A DNA stretch of 64,000 nt from Psychrobacter cibarius (lineage in GTDB: Bacteria > Pseudomonadota > Gammaproteobacteria > Pseudomonadales > Moraxellaceae). This document shows positions 9,004 to 18,152 of this stretch, piece by piece (positions within the stretch are counted from its first letter, which is position 1; every line of letters begins with the position of its first letter). The stretch covers positions 1-64,000 of the forward strand of contig NZ_JABASQ010000015.1 of NCBI RefSeq assembly GCF_016107535.1, read 5' to 3'. The notes under the pieces were generated by a model that saw nothing but the letters and a program-made list of their open reading frames with translations, did not search any database and was not told the DNA's origin. Position numbers and translations under genes: made by a program.

Positions 9004-9089
9004 AAGAGTCGCATCGCTTATTGGCTGATATGGTGACGAGTGAAGCCGTTTTATTAGGGCGTGTCGTCATTTTGAAAATAGTCTGTCGC

Positions 9090-9953
9090 TTAACGGCGCA
9101 TTATATTAGCAAAGCGTTGCAACAAGCTCACATCGGCTTCATTTTTGAGCAGCGCGCCATATAACGGTGGAATAGACTTCTCACCGCGCAAGTTTTCTTC
9201 TAGCTCTGCTTGCGCCATATCATCAGCCAGTAGCAACGTTAACCAATCGACCAATTCTGAGGTTGATGGTGGCTTTTTAAGCCCTTGGACATTACGCAGC
9301 TTATAAAAGATATCCAGCGCATCATTGACCAGCTTTTCTTGGATATTAGGGAAATGCACGTCAATGATTTGACGCATAGTTTCTTCTTCTGGGAAGTCAA
9401 TATAATGGAAGAAGCAACGACGCAAGAAAGCATCAGGCAACTCTTTTTCATTGTTTGAGGTGATAATAACCACAGGACGCTGTGCAGCAGTGATGGTCTC
9501 GCCTGTCTCATAGACATAAAAAGACATTTTATCAAGCTCATGTAGCAAGTCATTTGGGAACTCGATATCGGCTTTATCAATTTCATCAATCAGCAACACA
9601 CTGCGCTCGTTACTGGTAAATGCCTCCCATAACTTACCGGGCTTGATATAGTTGCCAATCTCATACACCTTATCATCACCCAGTTGCGAGTCACGCAAGC
9701 GCGATACGGCATCGTACTCATACAACCCTTGCTCCGCTTTAGTGGTTGACTTGATGTGCCACGTAATCAGCGGCATCTCTAAGCTTTCAGCGACCTCCTC
9801 CGCCAATAATGTCTTACCGGTGCCCGGCTCGCCTTTAATCAATAGTGGTTTTTGTAACGTCATCGCGGCGTTGACCGCCAACTGCAAATCGTCAGTGGCA
9901 ATATAATTTTGCGTACCAGTAAAGCTTTTTTTCGTTTTATCAGTCGTGCTCAT
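9090..9953 (-). CDS. MoxR-family AAA+ ATPase
   Basis: The Walker A motif GEPGTGKT is at residues 41-48, Walker B is in VLLIDEIDKAD, and sensor 1 is in PVVIITSNNEKELPDAFLRRCFF. This is the standard MoxR arrangement in a 287-residue protein. MoxR ATPases partner VWA proteins in maturing enzymes or complexes, and the CoxE-like partner is encoded immediately downstream. ATG 9953 is chosen; the frame also opens two codons earlier at a TTG. A lone copy of the IS-type terminus (AGGGCGTGTCGTCATTTT, from 9055) sits in the gap between the two genes. Confidence 0.9.
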   Translation of the reverse strand: MSTTDKTKKSFTGTQNYIATDDLQLAVNAAMTLQKPLLIKGEPGTGKTLLAEEVAESLEMPLITWHIKSTTKAEQGLYEYDAVSRLRDSQLGDDKVYEIGNYIKPGKLWEAFTSNERSVLLIDEIDKADIEFPNDLLHELDKMSFYVYETGETITAAQRPVVIITSNNEKELPDAFLRRCFFHYIDFPEEETMRQIIDVHFPNIQEKLVNDALDIFYKLRNVQGLKKPPSTSELVDWLTLLLADDMAQAELEENLRGEKSIPPLYGALLKNEADVSLLQRFANIMRR

Positions 9954-9959
9954 AATCAA

Positions 9960-10160
9960 GTCTCAGTTATTGTTATAGATTAGGGCTATCAAGAGCCAGA
10001 AAAGAATTAAAGGCAATTGATGGCAAATAAATAATCATTTAGATTAGCACAGCATGATTGATTGCCAAAATACTCATGCGTTCGCAGTTGTTGAAAAATA
10101 ATAGATGCCTTGAACGCCTTTTGACGGTTGGTCGGCACAGTTATAAAACGTTTTTTCATA
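9960..10160. other. Non-coding stretch before the MoxR gene
   Basis: This region separates the minus-strand membrane-protein gene and its terminator from the MoxR gene. It presumably carries the MoxR promoter. No open frame, repeat or convincing hexamers were seen. Confidence 0.4.
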
Positions 10161-10188
10161 AAAAAAGACACGCATGGTGTCTTTTTTT
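10161..10188. terminator. Rho-independent terminator
   Basis: The 11-bp stem AAAAAAGACAC with GTGTCTTTTTT closes a 5-base loop. Homopolymer runs on both sides allow use on either strand; its likely job is to end the minus-strand gene at 10320-10961. Confidence 0.8.
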
Positions 10189-10319
10189 ATGGTGCTTTTC
10201 ATTCACAGTATTTTTATTGATAGCGTCTTTTATATAGCTACTATAAAAGCAAAGCTCCAATCATCGCTAGCAAAAATTTAATATCACTTTACTGATGTCG
10301 CTTTATTAATGTTACTTTA

Positions 10320-10961
10320 CTACTTATCAAGCTTTTCCATATTAGGCTTTTTAGCTAAACTGCTGTCTTTTTTTAAGCTAACGTCTGCTTTAGGATTAGC
10401 CGCTAAAGGCGTTTTATTAGACTGTTCAGCAACAGTTGCTTGATCGGTTAAAGTCATGCCTTCTGTCAAATAATTGCCAGTCGTCAGCTGCACGGTCGCT
10501 TGTGTATCTTCTGCAGTACGACTGCGCGCTTTGTCTAGACTTGACTCAAAAGCACCGCGAATAAGCTGCCAGACGAAGCCCACAAACAAGCCGACCACTA
10601 ACACGACGAGTATCGGCAGCATATTGGTAATCGCGCCAGCCGTGTCTTTCATCATAATCGCATAAACCACGGCGATACTAGCGGGGGCAATCACACTTGG
10701 ATCGCCGAGGGCAGTACCTGGTGCCAATAACACAGCAAACAATATCATCCAACTCATACCGCCCAACGGCCGCGGCAGCATACGAGCGACCAGCAACCAC
10801 AATACCAACACAATAACGACACCACCCAGATACGCGTACATCGGTAAGTCTGCGGGTGGCACGTCTTTTACCAGCTGTCCCCACCAAATAGCAATTTCGC
10901 CGAGAATATCACTAATGGCTTCCAGCGGTAAGCTGTTTATAATACCTTTTAACCAGTCCAT
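10320..10961 (-). CDS. Uncharacterised membrane protein
   Basis: I do not recognise a named family. The 213-residue product has an amphipathic N-terminus, then three or four hydrophobic segments: about residues 42-62 (GGVVIVLVLWLLVARML), 70-85 (MSWMILFAVLL), 90-103 and 114-133 (MLPILVVLVVGLFVGFVW). A polar C-terminal tail of about 75 residues is rich in Thr, Lys and Ser. It is probably an inner-membrane protein with a cytoplasmic tail. It is transcribed alone on the minus strand, with a terminator about 130 bases downstream. Confidence is high that it is a gene because of its consistent coding pattern, but its function is unknown. Confidence 0.7.
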   Translation of the reverse strand: MDWLKGIINSLPLEAISDILGEIAIWWGQLVKDVPPADLPMYAYLGGVVIVLVLWLLVARMLPRPLGGMSWMILFAVLLAPGTALGDPSVIAPASIAVVYAIMMKDTAGAITNMLPILVVLVVGLFVGFVWQLIRGAFESSLDKARSRTAEDTQATVQLTTGNYLTEGMTLTDQATVAEQSNKTPLAANPKADVSLKKDSSLAKKPNMEKLDK

Positions 10962-11268
10962 GCGTGTGTAGTTACCTGCGTTTATAAATTGTGCAGCGCG
11001 TTTACGCGCTTAACGATAGACAGTGTGCTGTTTCAACGAACCATAATATCGAATACATTATAGTCAAAAGCAATTAAGACATAAGCACTTGAAACATGAC
11101 CTTTTGCCTCGCCACGTATTTTGTGTCTTGTCACTCATATAGCCTGCTAGTTTATCACGACTTTCTACCAAAATGCATGAGCGCAAATGTGTCATAAACT
11201 TTTTCTTGCTGGCTGTCATGCAACATAGTCAAAAGAGGCTGATTAAAAACTCGCTTCAAAAATACCCA
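10962..11268. other. Non-coding stretch between two minus-strand genes
   Basis: It should contain the promoter of the membrane-protein gene. It contains a short palindrome, GCGCGTTTACGCGC, near 11000. No gene or strong terminator was seen. Confidence 0.4.
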
Positions 11269-11589
11269 TTAATCATAAATATTGTCTTGTGCTTCGCGCG
11301 CACGTAATTCCGCTTGGCGGCGCATCACATCTTGCGGTGGCATTTGTACAAAATACCCTTGCGACTGTAATTTTGCCAGTACCTCTTCTTTGTCAACGCG
11401 CGCAAGCGTCGGCGTATTGGCTAAGTCCAAGTGCATCACAAATTTACTGCGCCCTAAACTGGCACGGAAATCTTTTGGTAATACGCCAAGCCAATCTTTA
11501 AGCTCGTCGGTATCGTCAGGATAATCAGGACGGGCAATATAGACATACATATCGTTATGTTTGGGGAATTTATAAATATCACAATGCAT
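11269..11589 (-). CDS. YcgL domain-containing protein
   Basis: The 106-residue product matches the YcgL family: it opens MHCDIYKFPKHNDMYVYIAR, then PDELKDWLG-type spacing and a C-terminal KLQSQGYFVQMPPQ. The family is small, cytoplasmic and of uncertain function. In many gammaproteobacteria ycgL lies beside rnd; here rnd is about 7 kb away, so that link is broken. The ATG at 11589 gives the expected length. Confidence 0.85.
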   Translation of the reverse strand: MHCDIYKFPKHNDMYVYIARPDYPDDTDELKDWLGVLPKDFRASLGRSKFVMHLDLANTPTLARVDKEEVLAKLQSQGYFVQMPPQDVMRRQAELRAREAQDNIYD

Positions 11590-11793
11590 AATAATAACCT
11601 ATCAGAAACTATCGCCATAGATTAGCATATTTTGGGTGAATATCAGTAGTCGCTTTACGTTTTACGATGGGCATTCATGCTAAATTGACTACTGCCTACC
11701 AAACGTAAAACGCTTTACTTATCGATACGGTATTGATTATTCTCACAAAAAATCATTTTTGCCAAAATTATTCACTTTAATCGCCTAGATGGC

Positions 11794-11822
11794 TTGTAAA
11801 AGCGCCTTGAACCTTTCATAAT
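11794..11822 (+). promoter_or_regulatory. Predicted sigma-70 promoter of the gcv locus
   Basis: TTGTAA (11794-11799) and CATAAT (11817-11822) are 17 bases apart. A start about 7 bases later would fall at the first base of the riboswitch, which is the main reason for the call. Confidence 0.6.
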
Positions 11823-11829
11823 AAAAGCG

Positions 11830-12169
11830 TTTTTCAGGAGAGAGTCTTGAGCACGATATCAGGTGCGTTCATATTAATGAGCTGGCGCTGATAATTGCTA
11901 CTTGACCACCGAAGGCGCATCCACCCTGCCAATCGCTCAGGTAAAAGGACTGAAAAAACACATGTCACGACTGTTTCGCTGTCTACCATCAATTGCGTAG
12001 CACACCCAAACATAAGGCATAACAAATCTGGAGAGCGGTAAGGACGGACGACGCCTTACCCACCGAAGGGGAGAAAATGCGACATCATTTAATTTGGTTT
12101 TTTAAAGCTGGTGCTTTTAAAAACGTGAAATGATGGTTCGTGTTGAAAATCTCAGGTTACAGGACAGAT
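11830..12169 (+). promoter_or_regulatory. Tandem glycine riboswitch
   Basis: Two glycine aptamers lie upstream of gcvT. Aptamer 1 (about 11830-11957) has P1 strands TTTTCAG and CTGAAAA, the GGAGAGA box, CACCGAAGGCGCA and CTCAGGTAAAAGGACTGA. Aptamer 2 (about 12026-12169) has P1 strands ATCTG and CAGAT, GGAGAGCGG, CCACCGAAGGGGA and ATCTCAGGTTACAGGACAGAT. These are the conserved blocks of the glycine riboswitch. Glycine binding normally turns on glycine cleavage genes. The linker between aptamers is about 68 bases, longer than the short linkers I expect in this class. Confidence 0.92.
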
Positions 12170-12365
12170 AGGGCTTTTGCTTAAACCGACGTTCAGCGTC
12201 TGTTTGGCGGATTGCGCTATTTTTCTGTGCCACCCTTGGTTGCAATGTTTGCACCTTGCAATATTGCTTCTCGCTACTATGATAAGGCACATCAGCCCTC
12301 ATACTTTGATACTTGTTTTTACGACTGGTTATCGAATGCAGCTGATGTCCACATAAGGATTTGTT
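12170..12365 (+). promoter_or_regulatory. Expression platform and leader of gcvT
   Basis: About 195 bases separate aptamer 2 from the gcvT start. ACATCAGC (12289-12296) can pair with GCTGATGT (12341-12348), placing a hairpin just before the ribosome-binding site AAGGA (12355-12359). No terminator with a T run is obvious, so control may act on translation. This is inference from pairing only. Confidence 0.45.
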
Positions 12366-13553
12366 ATGACCATTACTCAAGATAACACTGCTCAAAGCGC
12401 CAACACTTCAGCCCCTAAACGCACACCTCTTTATCAGTCTCACGTTGATAGTGATGGCAAGCTGGTGGATTTTTCAGGTTGGGAATTACCAATCCATTAT
12501 GGTTCGCAAATCGAAGAGCACGAAGCGGTGCGTACTGATGCTGGTATGTTTGATGTCTCACATATGGTCGTCGCTGATGTCACAGGTAGCGATACCAAAG
12601 CATGGCTACAAAAGCTACTGGCCAATGATGTCGATAAACTCAAAACCGTAGGTAAAGCGCTATATTCTGGCATGCTCAACGAGCAAGGTGGCGTCATCGA
12701 TGACTTAATCGTTTACCTAATGAACGAAGACGCTACTGAATATCGTATCGTCTCAAACGCTGCTACTCGTGATAAAGACATGGCGCAATTTGACAAAGTC
12801 GCCGAAGGTTTTGACATCAGCATCACCGAGCGTCCAGAGCTTGCGATGATTGCCGTGCAAGGACCGAACGCTGTTGAAAAACTGGCGCAAACCAAACCTA
12901 GCTGGGCAGATACCTTGGCGGGACTTAAGCCTTTCGTTGGTGCTGATTTAACAGACATCGAGGGCACAGATTGGTTCGTCGCTCGTACTGGCTATACCGG
13001 TGAAGATGGCGTCGAAGTCATCATGCATGGTGATGATGCACCAGCGTTTTTTGAACAATTAAAAGCCAATGGCATCAAACCTGCCGGTCTTGGCGCGCGT
13101 GACACCTTGCGTATGGAAGCTGGCATGAACCTCTATGGTCATGACATGGACGACAACGTCAGTCCTTACGAATGCAACATGGGCTGGACACTCGCGCTTA
13201 AAGACGAGCGTGATTTTGTCGGTCGTGACGCTTTAGTTAGTAAACGCCAACAGTCAAAAGACGATAGCTCTGCCATGAAGCAAGTTGGCTTGTTGCTAAC
13301 GACACGCGGCGTATTGCGTGAAGGCATGACAGTCACCATCAATCAAGGCACGGACAATGAGCAAACGGGCATTATCACCAGTGGTACATTCTCCCCTAGT
13401 CTAAAAAATTCGATTGCGATTGCCCGTGTGCCTGCCAGCGTATCAGATGATGATAGTGTTCAGGTCGATCTGCGCGGCAAAGGCAAGTTCGTTGATGTGC
13501 GTGTTCTTAAGCTACCGTTTGTCCGTAATGGCAAACAGCAGTTTGACTCGTAG
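12366..13553 (+). CDS. gcvT: Aminomethyltransferase (glycine cleavage T protein)
   Basis: GcvT transfers the methylene group from the aminomethyl-lipoyl arm of GcvH to tetrahydrofolate, releasing ammonia. Recognisable blocks include [39 protein letters not shown], the folate-site region [33 protein letters not shown] and the C-terminal [18 protein letters not shown]. At 395 residues the protein is slightly longer than usual, mostly from a polar N-terminal extension of about 18 residues. The ribosome-binding site AAGGA lies 6 bases before the ATG. It is the first gene of the riboswitch-controlled locus, with gcvH 69 bases downstream. Confidence 0.95.
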   Translation: MTITQDNTAQSANTSAPKRTPLYQSHVDSDGKLVDFSGWELPIHYGSQIEEHEAVRTDAGMFDVSHMVVADVTGSDTKAWLQKLLANDVDKLKTVGKALYSGMLNEQGGVIDDLIVYLMNEDATEYRIVSNAATRDKDMAQFDKVAEGFDISITERPELAMIAVQGPNAVEKLAQTKPSWADTLAGLKPFVGADLTDIEGTDWFVARTGYTGEDGVEVIMHGDDAPAFFEQLKANGIKPAGLGARDTLRMEAGMNLYGHDMDDNVSPYECNMGWTLALKDERDFVGRDALVSKRQQSKDDSSAMKQVGLLLTTRGVLREGMTVTINQGTDNEQTGIITSGTFSPSLKNSIAIARVPASVSDDDSVQVDLRGKGKFVDVRVLKLPFVRNGKQQFDS

Positions 13554-13622
13554 GCATTATAAACCCTATTATTAACGTCCACTATTTTTGTTAACCATCC
13601 TCTATCACTTAGGAGAGAGACC

Positions 13623-14003
13623 ATGAGCAATATCCCAGCAGAACTAAAATACATCGCCAGCCACGAGTGGTTACGCTTAGAAGACGACGGTACTATCACT
13701 GTTGGTATCACTGACCATGCTCAAGACCTATTGGGTGACGTGGTGTTTGTTGAATTGCCAGACGTGGGCGACATCATCGCTGTTGACGACGAAATCTCTG
13801 TTGTTGAATCAGTAAAAGCGGCTTCTGACGTTTATGCACCTATCTCAGGTGAAGTCGTTGCGATCAACGAAGCCCTAGAAGACGATCCAGAAATCATCAA
13901 CTCTGACCCATATGGCGAAGGTTGGTTCTTTAGAATGAAGCCTGACAACATCGCTGACTATGAAGCACTGCTAACCGCTGATGAGTACGAAAGCGAGCTG
14001 TAA
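13623..14003 (+). CDS. gcvH: Glycine cleavage system H protein
   Basis: GcvH carries the lipoyl arm that shuttles the aminomethyl group between GcvP, GcvT and lipoamide dehydrogenase. The lipoylation site is Lys65 in [14 protein letters not shown], and the ending [10 protein letters not shown] is typical. The length of 126 residues is normal. A strong ribosome-binding site, TAGGAGAGA, precedes the ATG. It follows gcvT in the same orientation and is probably cotranscribed with it. Confidence 0.96.
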   Translation: MSNIPAELKYIASHEWLRLEDDGTITVGITDHAQDLLGDVVFVELPDVGDIIAVDDEISVVESVKAASDVYAPISGEVVAINEALEDDPEIINSDPYGEGWFFRMKPDNIADYEALLTADEYESEL

Positions 14004-14028
14004 TAGTAGCTTCACTCTCTCGCTTAAA

Positions 14029-14053
14029 AGCGGTATTTTATTCAAATACCGCT
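14029..14053 (+). other. Hairpin after gcvH
   Basis: AGCGGTATTT (14029-14038) pairs with AAATACCGCT (14044-14053). There is no T run behind it, so it is more likely an RNA-stabilising or weakly terminating hairpin between gcvH and the nitroreductase gene than a full terminator. Confidence 0.45.
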
Positions 14054-14249
14054 ACTTATAACCTTAAAAAACACAACTTGTTATGACAGATATTGGCGTC
14101 AGCTGATATCTGTACGCTTTTTCTTAGAATGCTTATCGCTCAATTTATTGCTTCCAATCGCTATCTGATTTATTCATATCAATTACTTGTCAGGCGCTAT
14201 TAAAGAGACGTACTCAATACTGCCCCAAGTTGATCACTTAATCTCCAGC

Positions 14250-15032
14250 ATGGATTCTCATATGACCCCTGACACTGATAATCAAGCAAACGCTCAAGAA
14301 AAATTTGCCACGCCTGATAATACACCGCAGCTGCAAGCGTTTCGCGAAGTGGTTGAATCACGTCGTTCAGTGCGCCGCTTTACCGACACAAAGATACCTG
14401 ATGATGTGTTAGCAGACTGTTTGCGTTTGGCCATGCTTGCGCCAAACTCTAGCAATCTACAGCCATGGGAATTTTATGTGATTGATGATGCGGACAAGCG
14501 CAAACGCGCGGTGAAAAATTGCATGAATCAAAATGCAGCGAAAACCGCCGCTCGTTTAATCGCAGTCGTTGCTCGCACCGATGTGTGGCATGACCATGCC
14601 AAGCAAATATTGCGCGAATACCCTGATAAGCCAGTACCCAAAAAGGTCAAAGACTATTATACCAAAGTCGTTGCCATGGACTTCTTACGAGGACCTGCCA
14701 ATGTGGTATCAGCGGCTAAATGGGGTGCGACTCAAGTGGTCAGACGGGTAAAAGGTCCGATTAAATCACCTTACTATACCTTTGAAGACACCAAAAACTG
14801 GGCAACCAACAATACCGCCCTTGCGGCTGAAAACCTAATGCTTGCACTACGCGCGCATGGCTTTGACAGCTGTCCGATGGGTGGTTTTGATGAGCCTGCC
14901 ATGAAGCGCCTTTTGAAGCTAGGCGATGATCAACATATCGTTATGATGATTGGTGCTGGTGAGCGCGCTGATAATGGCGTTTACAACAGCCAGTTCCGCT
15001 TTGACCAAAAGCAATTTGTTCATTACGTATAA
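14250..15032 (+). CDS. Nitroreductase family flavoprotein
   Basis: The N-terminal block FREVVESRRSVRRFTDTKIPDDVL is the FMN-contacting signature of nitroreductases, followed by LAMLAPNSSNLQPWEFYVI. A later block, NNTALAAENLMLALRAHGFDSCPMGGFDEPAMKRLL, is also typical. These enzymes reduce nitro compounds or related substrates with NAD(P)H; the substrate here is unknown. The start is uncertain: ATG 14250 or 14262 fit best, while the frame continues to a TTG at 14187. The gene sits between gcvH and gcvP in the same orientation (76 bases before gcvP), an unusual interruption of the gcv locus. A midsection of about 60 residues (120-190) is longer than in minimal family members. Confidence 0.85.
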   Translation: MDSHMTPDTDNQANAQEKFATPDNTPQLQAFREVVESRRSVRRFTDTKIPDDVLADCLRLAMLAPNSSNLQPWEFYVIDDADKRKRAVKNCMNQNAAKTAARLIAVVARTDVWHDHAKQILREYPDKPVPKKVKDYYTKVVAMDFLRGPANVVSAAKWGATQVVRRVKGPIKSPYYTFEDTKNWATNNTALAAENLMLALRAHGFDSCPMGGFDEPAMKRLLKLGDDQHIVMMIGAGERADNGVYNSQFRFDQKQFVHYV

Positions 15033-15108
15033 AATCTTAAACCGTCATTAGTTATTATTACTATTTATTTTAGCCATCCCTTTATTACTCCCTTAACCAA
15101 GGATTGTC

Positions 15109-18006
15109 ATGACTATCTCGCAAAACCCAACGTTTGATACCTTTAAAGGTTTATTCAACGAAGCTGAATTTGTCTATCGTCATCTAGGCTCTAATGAGAC
15201 CAAGCAAGCTGACCTGCTCAGTGCCGTTGGTTATCAAGACATGGCGAGCTTCATCAACGATACCGTGCCTGAACCCGTGCGCCTGCATAAAGAGCTAGAT
15301 TTGCCTGTGGCGATGAGTGAGCACGCCGCACTTGCTAAACTACGTACCATGGCAGATGACATCACGGTTAATAAGAGCTATATCGGACAAGGCTATTCGC
15401 CAGTACGTATGCCTGCGGTCATTCAGCGTAACGTCCTTGAAAATCCAGGCTGGTACACCGCTTATACCCCTTATCAGGCAGAGATTGCCCAAGGTCGTCT
15501 AGAAGCCTTGCTTAACTTCCAACAAGTATGTATTGATTTGACTGGTCTTGAGCTCGCTGGCGCGTCATTACTTGATGAAGCAACCGCAGCCGCAGAAGCC
15601 ATGGCAATGTCAAAGCGTGTGAGCAAAAGCAAATCAACGCAGTTTTTTGTTGATGAGCGTATCTACCCACAAACATTAGATGTTATTAATACCCGTGCCA
15701 AGTACTTTGGCTGGGAAGTGGTGGTTGGTGATTTTGAAACCGCTAAATCTGGCGACTATTTTGGTGCGCTATTCCAGTACGTCGGTGTTGAAGGCGATGT
15801 TAAAGACTTAACCGACGTCATCGCTTCGGTGAAGAAAAACAAAACTTATGTGAGTGTCGTCAGTGATATCATGAGTTTGGTGCTATTGAAATCACCAGCA
15901 GATATGGGCGCAGACGTCGCTTTAGGTAGCACGCAGCGTTTTGGTATTCCAATGGGCTTTGGCGGTCCACATGCTGCTTACTTTGCCTTCTCTGACAAAG
16001 CCAAACGCTCAGCACCTGGTCGTATCATCGGCGTCTCTAAAGACTCGCAAGGCAATACTGCCCTACGTATGGCACTACAAACTCGTGAGCAGCATATCCG
16101 CCGCGAAAAAGCCAACTCAAACATCTGTACCTCACAAGTATTGCTTGCCAACCTAGCCGGTATGTATGCCGTTTATCATGGTCCAGGTGGCGTAAAACGT
16201 ATCGCTACTCGTATCCATGCGTTTGCGACTGCTTTTGCTGATGTCATCAAAAATGCTAACGACAGCAACTTAAATGTCGTACATGACCAATTCTTTGACA
16301 GCGTCGTCGTTGATTGTGGATCAGAAAAACTGGCTACTCAAATTTTCGAAAATGCTGACAATCTAGGCTATAACTTATGGCGTCTTGGTGAAACCAAATT
16401 AAGCGTCGCGTTTAGTGAAACCAGCGATCAACAAGACTTTAATGTATTAACTCAACTGTTTGTCAGTAAAGCACACGACCTACCAGAAGACGCTCGCGTC
16501 TCTCTTGATAGCGCTCATTTGCGTACCGATGCTATCTTATCGCATCCAGTATTTAACTCGCATCATACCGAGCACGAAATGCTGCGTTATTTAAAATCGC
16601 TTGAAGACAAAGATTTGGCGATGAACCGCAGCATGATTTCACTGGGTAGCTGTACCATGAAATTGAATGCGACCAGTGAGATGTTGCCAATTACTTGGCC
16701 TGAATTTGCCAATGTGCATCCTTTTGCACCGCGCGATCAAGTTACAGGCTACGTTGCCATGATTGATAGCTTGCAAGACCAGCTGAAAGCCATTACCGGT
16801 TTTGATGATGTGTCTATGCAGCCAAACTCTGGCGCTTCAGGTGAGTATGCTGGTCTGCTAGCGATTCGCCGTTATCACGAATCATTGGGTGAAACTGACC
16901 GTGATGTTTGTTTAATCCCTCAGTCAGCGCACGGTACCAACCCTGCGACGGCTATGATGATGGGTATGAAAGTAATCGTGGTTAAAACTGATGACAATGG
17001 TAACGTTGATATCGATGATCTAACTGCTAAATGTGAAGAAAATAGTGCCAATCTAGGTGCTTTGATGATTACTTATCCATCAACGCATGGCGTGTTTGAA
17101 GAAGGCATCCGTAAAATCTGTGACCTTATCCATAAACATGGCGGTCAAGTTTATATGGATGGTGCCAATATGAATGCACAGGTTGGCATGATGCAACCGG
17201 CTGACGTTGGCGCTGATGTATTGCACATGAACTTGCATAAAACCTTCTGCATCCCGCATGGCGGCGGCGGTCCAGGCATGGGCCCTATCGGCATGAAGTC
17301 GCATTTAGCACCCTTTATGGCCAATCATACATTGAGCCCTGTGCATAATGCGCAAAAAGACTGCTCGGCCGTATCGGCAGCCCCTTATGGTTCAGCAAGT
17401 ATTTTACCAATTTCATGGATGTACATTGCCATGATGGGTCGTGATGGTCTGCTAAAAGCCACTGAGCTTGCGCTATTAAATGCTAACTATGTCGCTGCTC
17501 AATTAAAAGACCACTACCCTGTCCTTTATACGGGCAAAAATGGTCGCGTTGCTCACGAATGTATCATCGATATTCGTCCGTTGAAAGAAGAGACGGGCAT
17601 CAGTGAAAGCGATATTGCTAAGCGCTTGATGGATTACGGTTTCCACTCACCAACGATGAGCTTCCCAGTTGCGGGTACGTTGATGATTGAACCAACTGAG
17701 TCTGAATCTAAAGAAGAATTAGATCGTTTCATCAGTGCCCTAAAATCTATCAAAGCCGAAGCAATGAAAGCCAAAGCTGGCGAAGAGGGTTGGACGTTAG
17801 AAGACAACCCACTAGTCAACGCGCCGCATACCGCGGCGATGGTCACCAACAGCGAATGGACGCACCCATACAGCCGTGACACAGCAGCATTCCCACTGCC
17901 TTATATCCGCGCCCATAAGTTCTGGCCGAGTGTAGCACGTGTCGATGACGCTTATGGTGATAAGAACCTCATGTGTTCTTGCCCAAGTATCGAAAACTAT
18001 ATGTAG
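15109..18006 (+). CDS. gcvP: Glycine dehydrogenase (decarboxylating), glycine cleavage P protein
   Basis: GcvP decarboxylates glycine and passes the aminomethyl group to GcvH. It is a full-length single-chain enzyme of 965 residues with both halves. The PLP-binding lysine is Lys711 in LHMNLHKTFCIPHGGGGPG. Other landmarks are SYIGQGYSPVRMPAVIQRN, SMISLGSCTMKLNATSEM, QPNSGASGEYAGLLAIRRYH and SAHGTNPATAMMMGM. The ATG at 15109 is preceded by AAGGA. The gene ends the gcv locus and is followed by a terminator. The dihydrolipoyl dehydrogenase needed to reoxidise GcvH is not in this locus. Confidence 0.96.
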   Translation: MTISQNPTFDTFKGLFNEAEFVYRHLGSNETKQADLLSAVGYQDMASFINDTVPEPVRLHKELDLPVAMSEHAALAKLRTMADDITVNKSYIGQGYSPVRMPAVIQRNVLENPGWYTAYTPYQAEIAQGRLEALLNFQQVCIDLTGLELAGASLLDEATAAAEAMAMSKRVSKSKSTQFFVDERIYPQTLDVINTRAKYFGWEVVVGDFETAKSGDYFGALFQYVGVEGDVKDLTDVIASVKKNKTYVSVVSDIMSLVLLKSPADMGADVALGSTQRFGIPMGFGGPHAAYFAFSDKAKRSAPGRIIGVSKDSQGNTALRMALQTREQHIRREKANSNICTSQVLLANLAGMYAVYHGPGGVKRIATRIHAFATAFADVIKNANDSNLNVVHDQFFDSVVVDCGSEKLATQIFENADNLGYNLWRLGETKLSVAFSETSDQQDFNVLTQLFVSKAHDLPEDARVSLDSAHLRTDAILSHPVFNSHHTEHEMLRYLKSLEDKDLAMNRSMISLGSCTMKLNATSEMLPITWPEFANVHPFAPRDQVTGYVAMIDSLQDQLKAITGFDDVSMQPNSGASGEYAGLLAIRRYHESLGETDRDVCLIPQSAHGTNPATAMMMGMKVIVVKTDDNGNVDIDDLTAKCEENSANLGALMITYPSTHGVFEEGIRKICDLIHKHGGQVYMDGANMNAQVGMMQPADVGADVLHMNLHKTFCIPHGGGGPGMGPIGMKSHLAPFMANHTLSPVHNAQKDCSAVSAAPYGSASILPISWMYIAMMGRDGLLKATELALLNANYVAAQLKDHYPVLYTGKNGRVAHECIIDIRPLKEETGISESDIAKRLMDYGFHSPTMSFPVAGTLMIEPTESESKEELDRFISALKSIKAEAMKAKAGEEGWTLEDNPLVNAPHTAAMVTNSEWTHPYSRDTAAFPLPYIRAHKFWPSVARVDDAYGDKNLMCSCPSIENYM

Positions 18007-18040
18007 TTTTCAAATAAGTATGAACAGTTGATATAAAAAT

Positions 18041-18076
18041 AAACCTCCAAGTCAGCAGCTGATTTGGAGGTTTTCA
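18041..18076 (+). terminator. Rho-independent terminator after gcvP
   Basis: A perfect 10-bp stem, AAACCTCCAA (18041-18050) with TTGGAGGTTT (18064-18073), followed by a short T run, ends the gcv transcript 35 bases after the gcvP stop. Confidence 0.85.
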
Positions 18077-18098
18077 TTTTGCCACTAATATTTAGCGC

Positions 18099-18104
18099 TA
18101 TAAT
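18099..18104 (+). promoter_or_regulatory. Possible -10 element of the lipase-like gene
   Basis: TATAAT lies 49 bases before ATG 18153. A clear -35 box at 17 bases is lacking. If it is real, transcription would begin at about the ATG at 18108, which argues for the downstream start. Confidence 0.35.
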
Positions 18105-18152
18105 AAAATGGCTATCAATCTATTCACATTATTTACTTGGTTAGAATTAACT

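Noticed and set aside
12117-12395. 92-codon minus-strand frame over the riboswitch leader
   Set aside because: It lies across aptamer 2 and the gcvT start. The riboswitch explains the conservation better.
14187-14249. Extended TTG start of the nitroreductase gene
   Set aside because: The added residues lack any ribosome-binding site and do not resemble the family's usual beginning.
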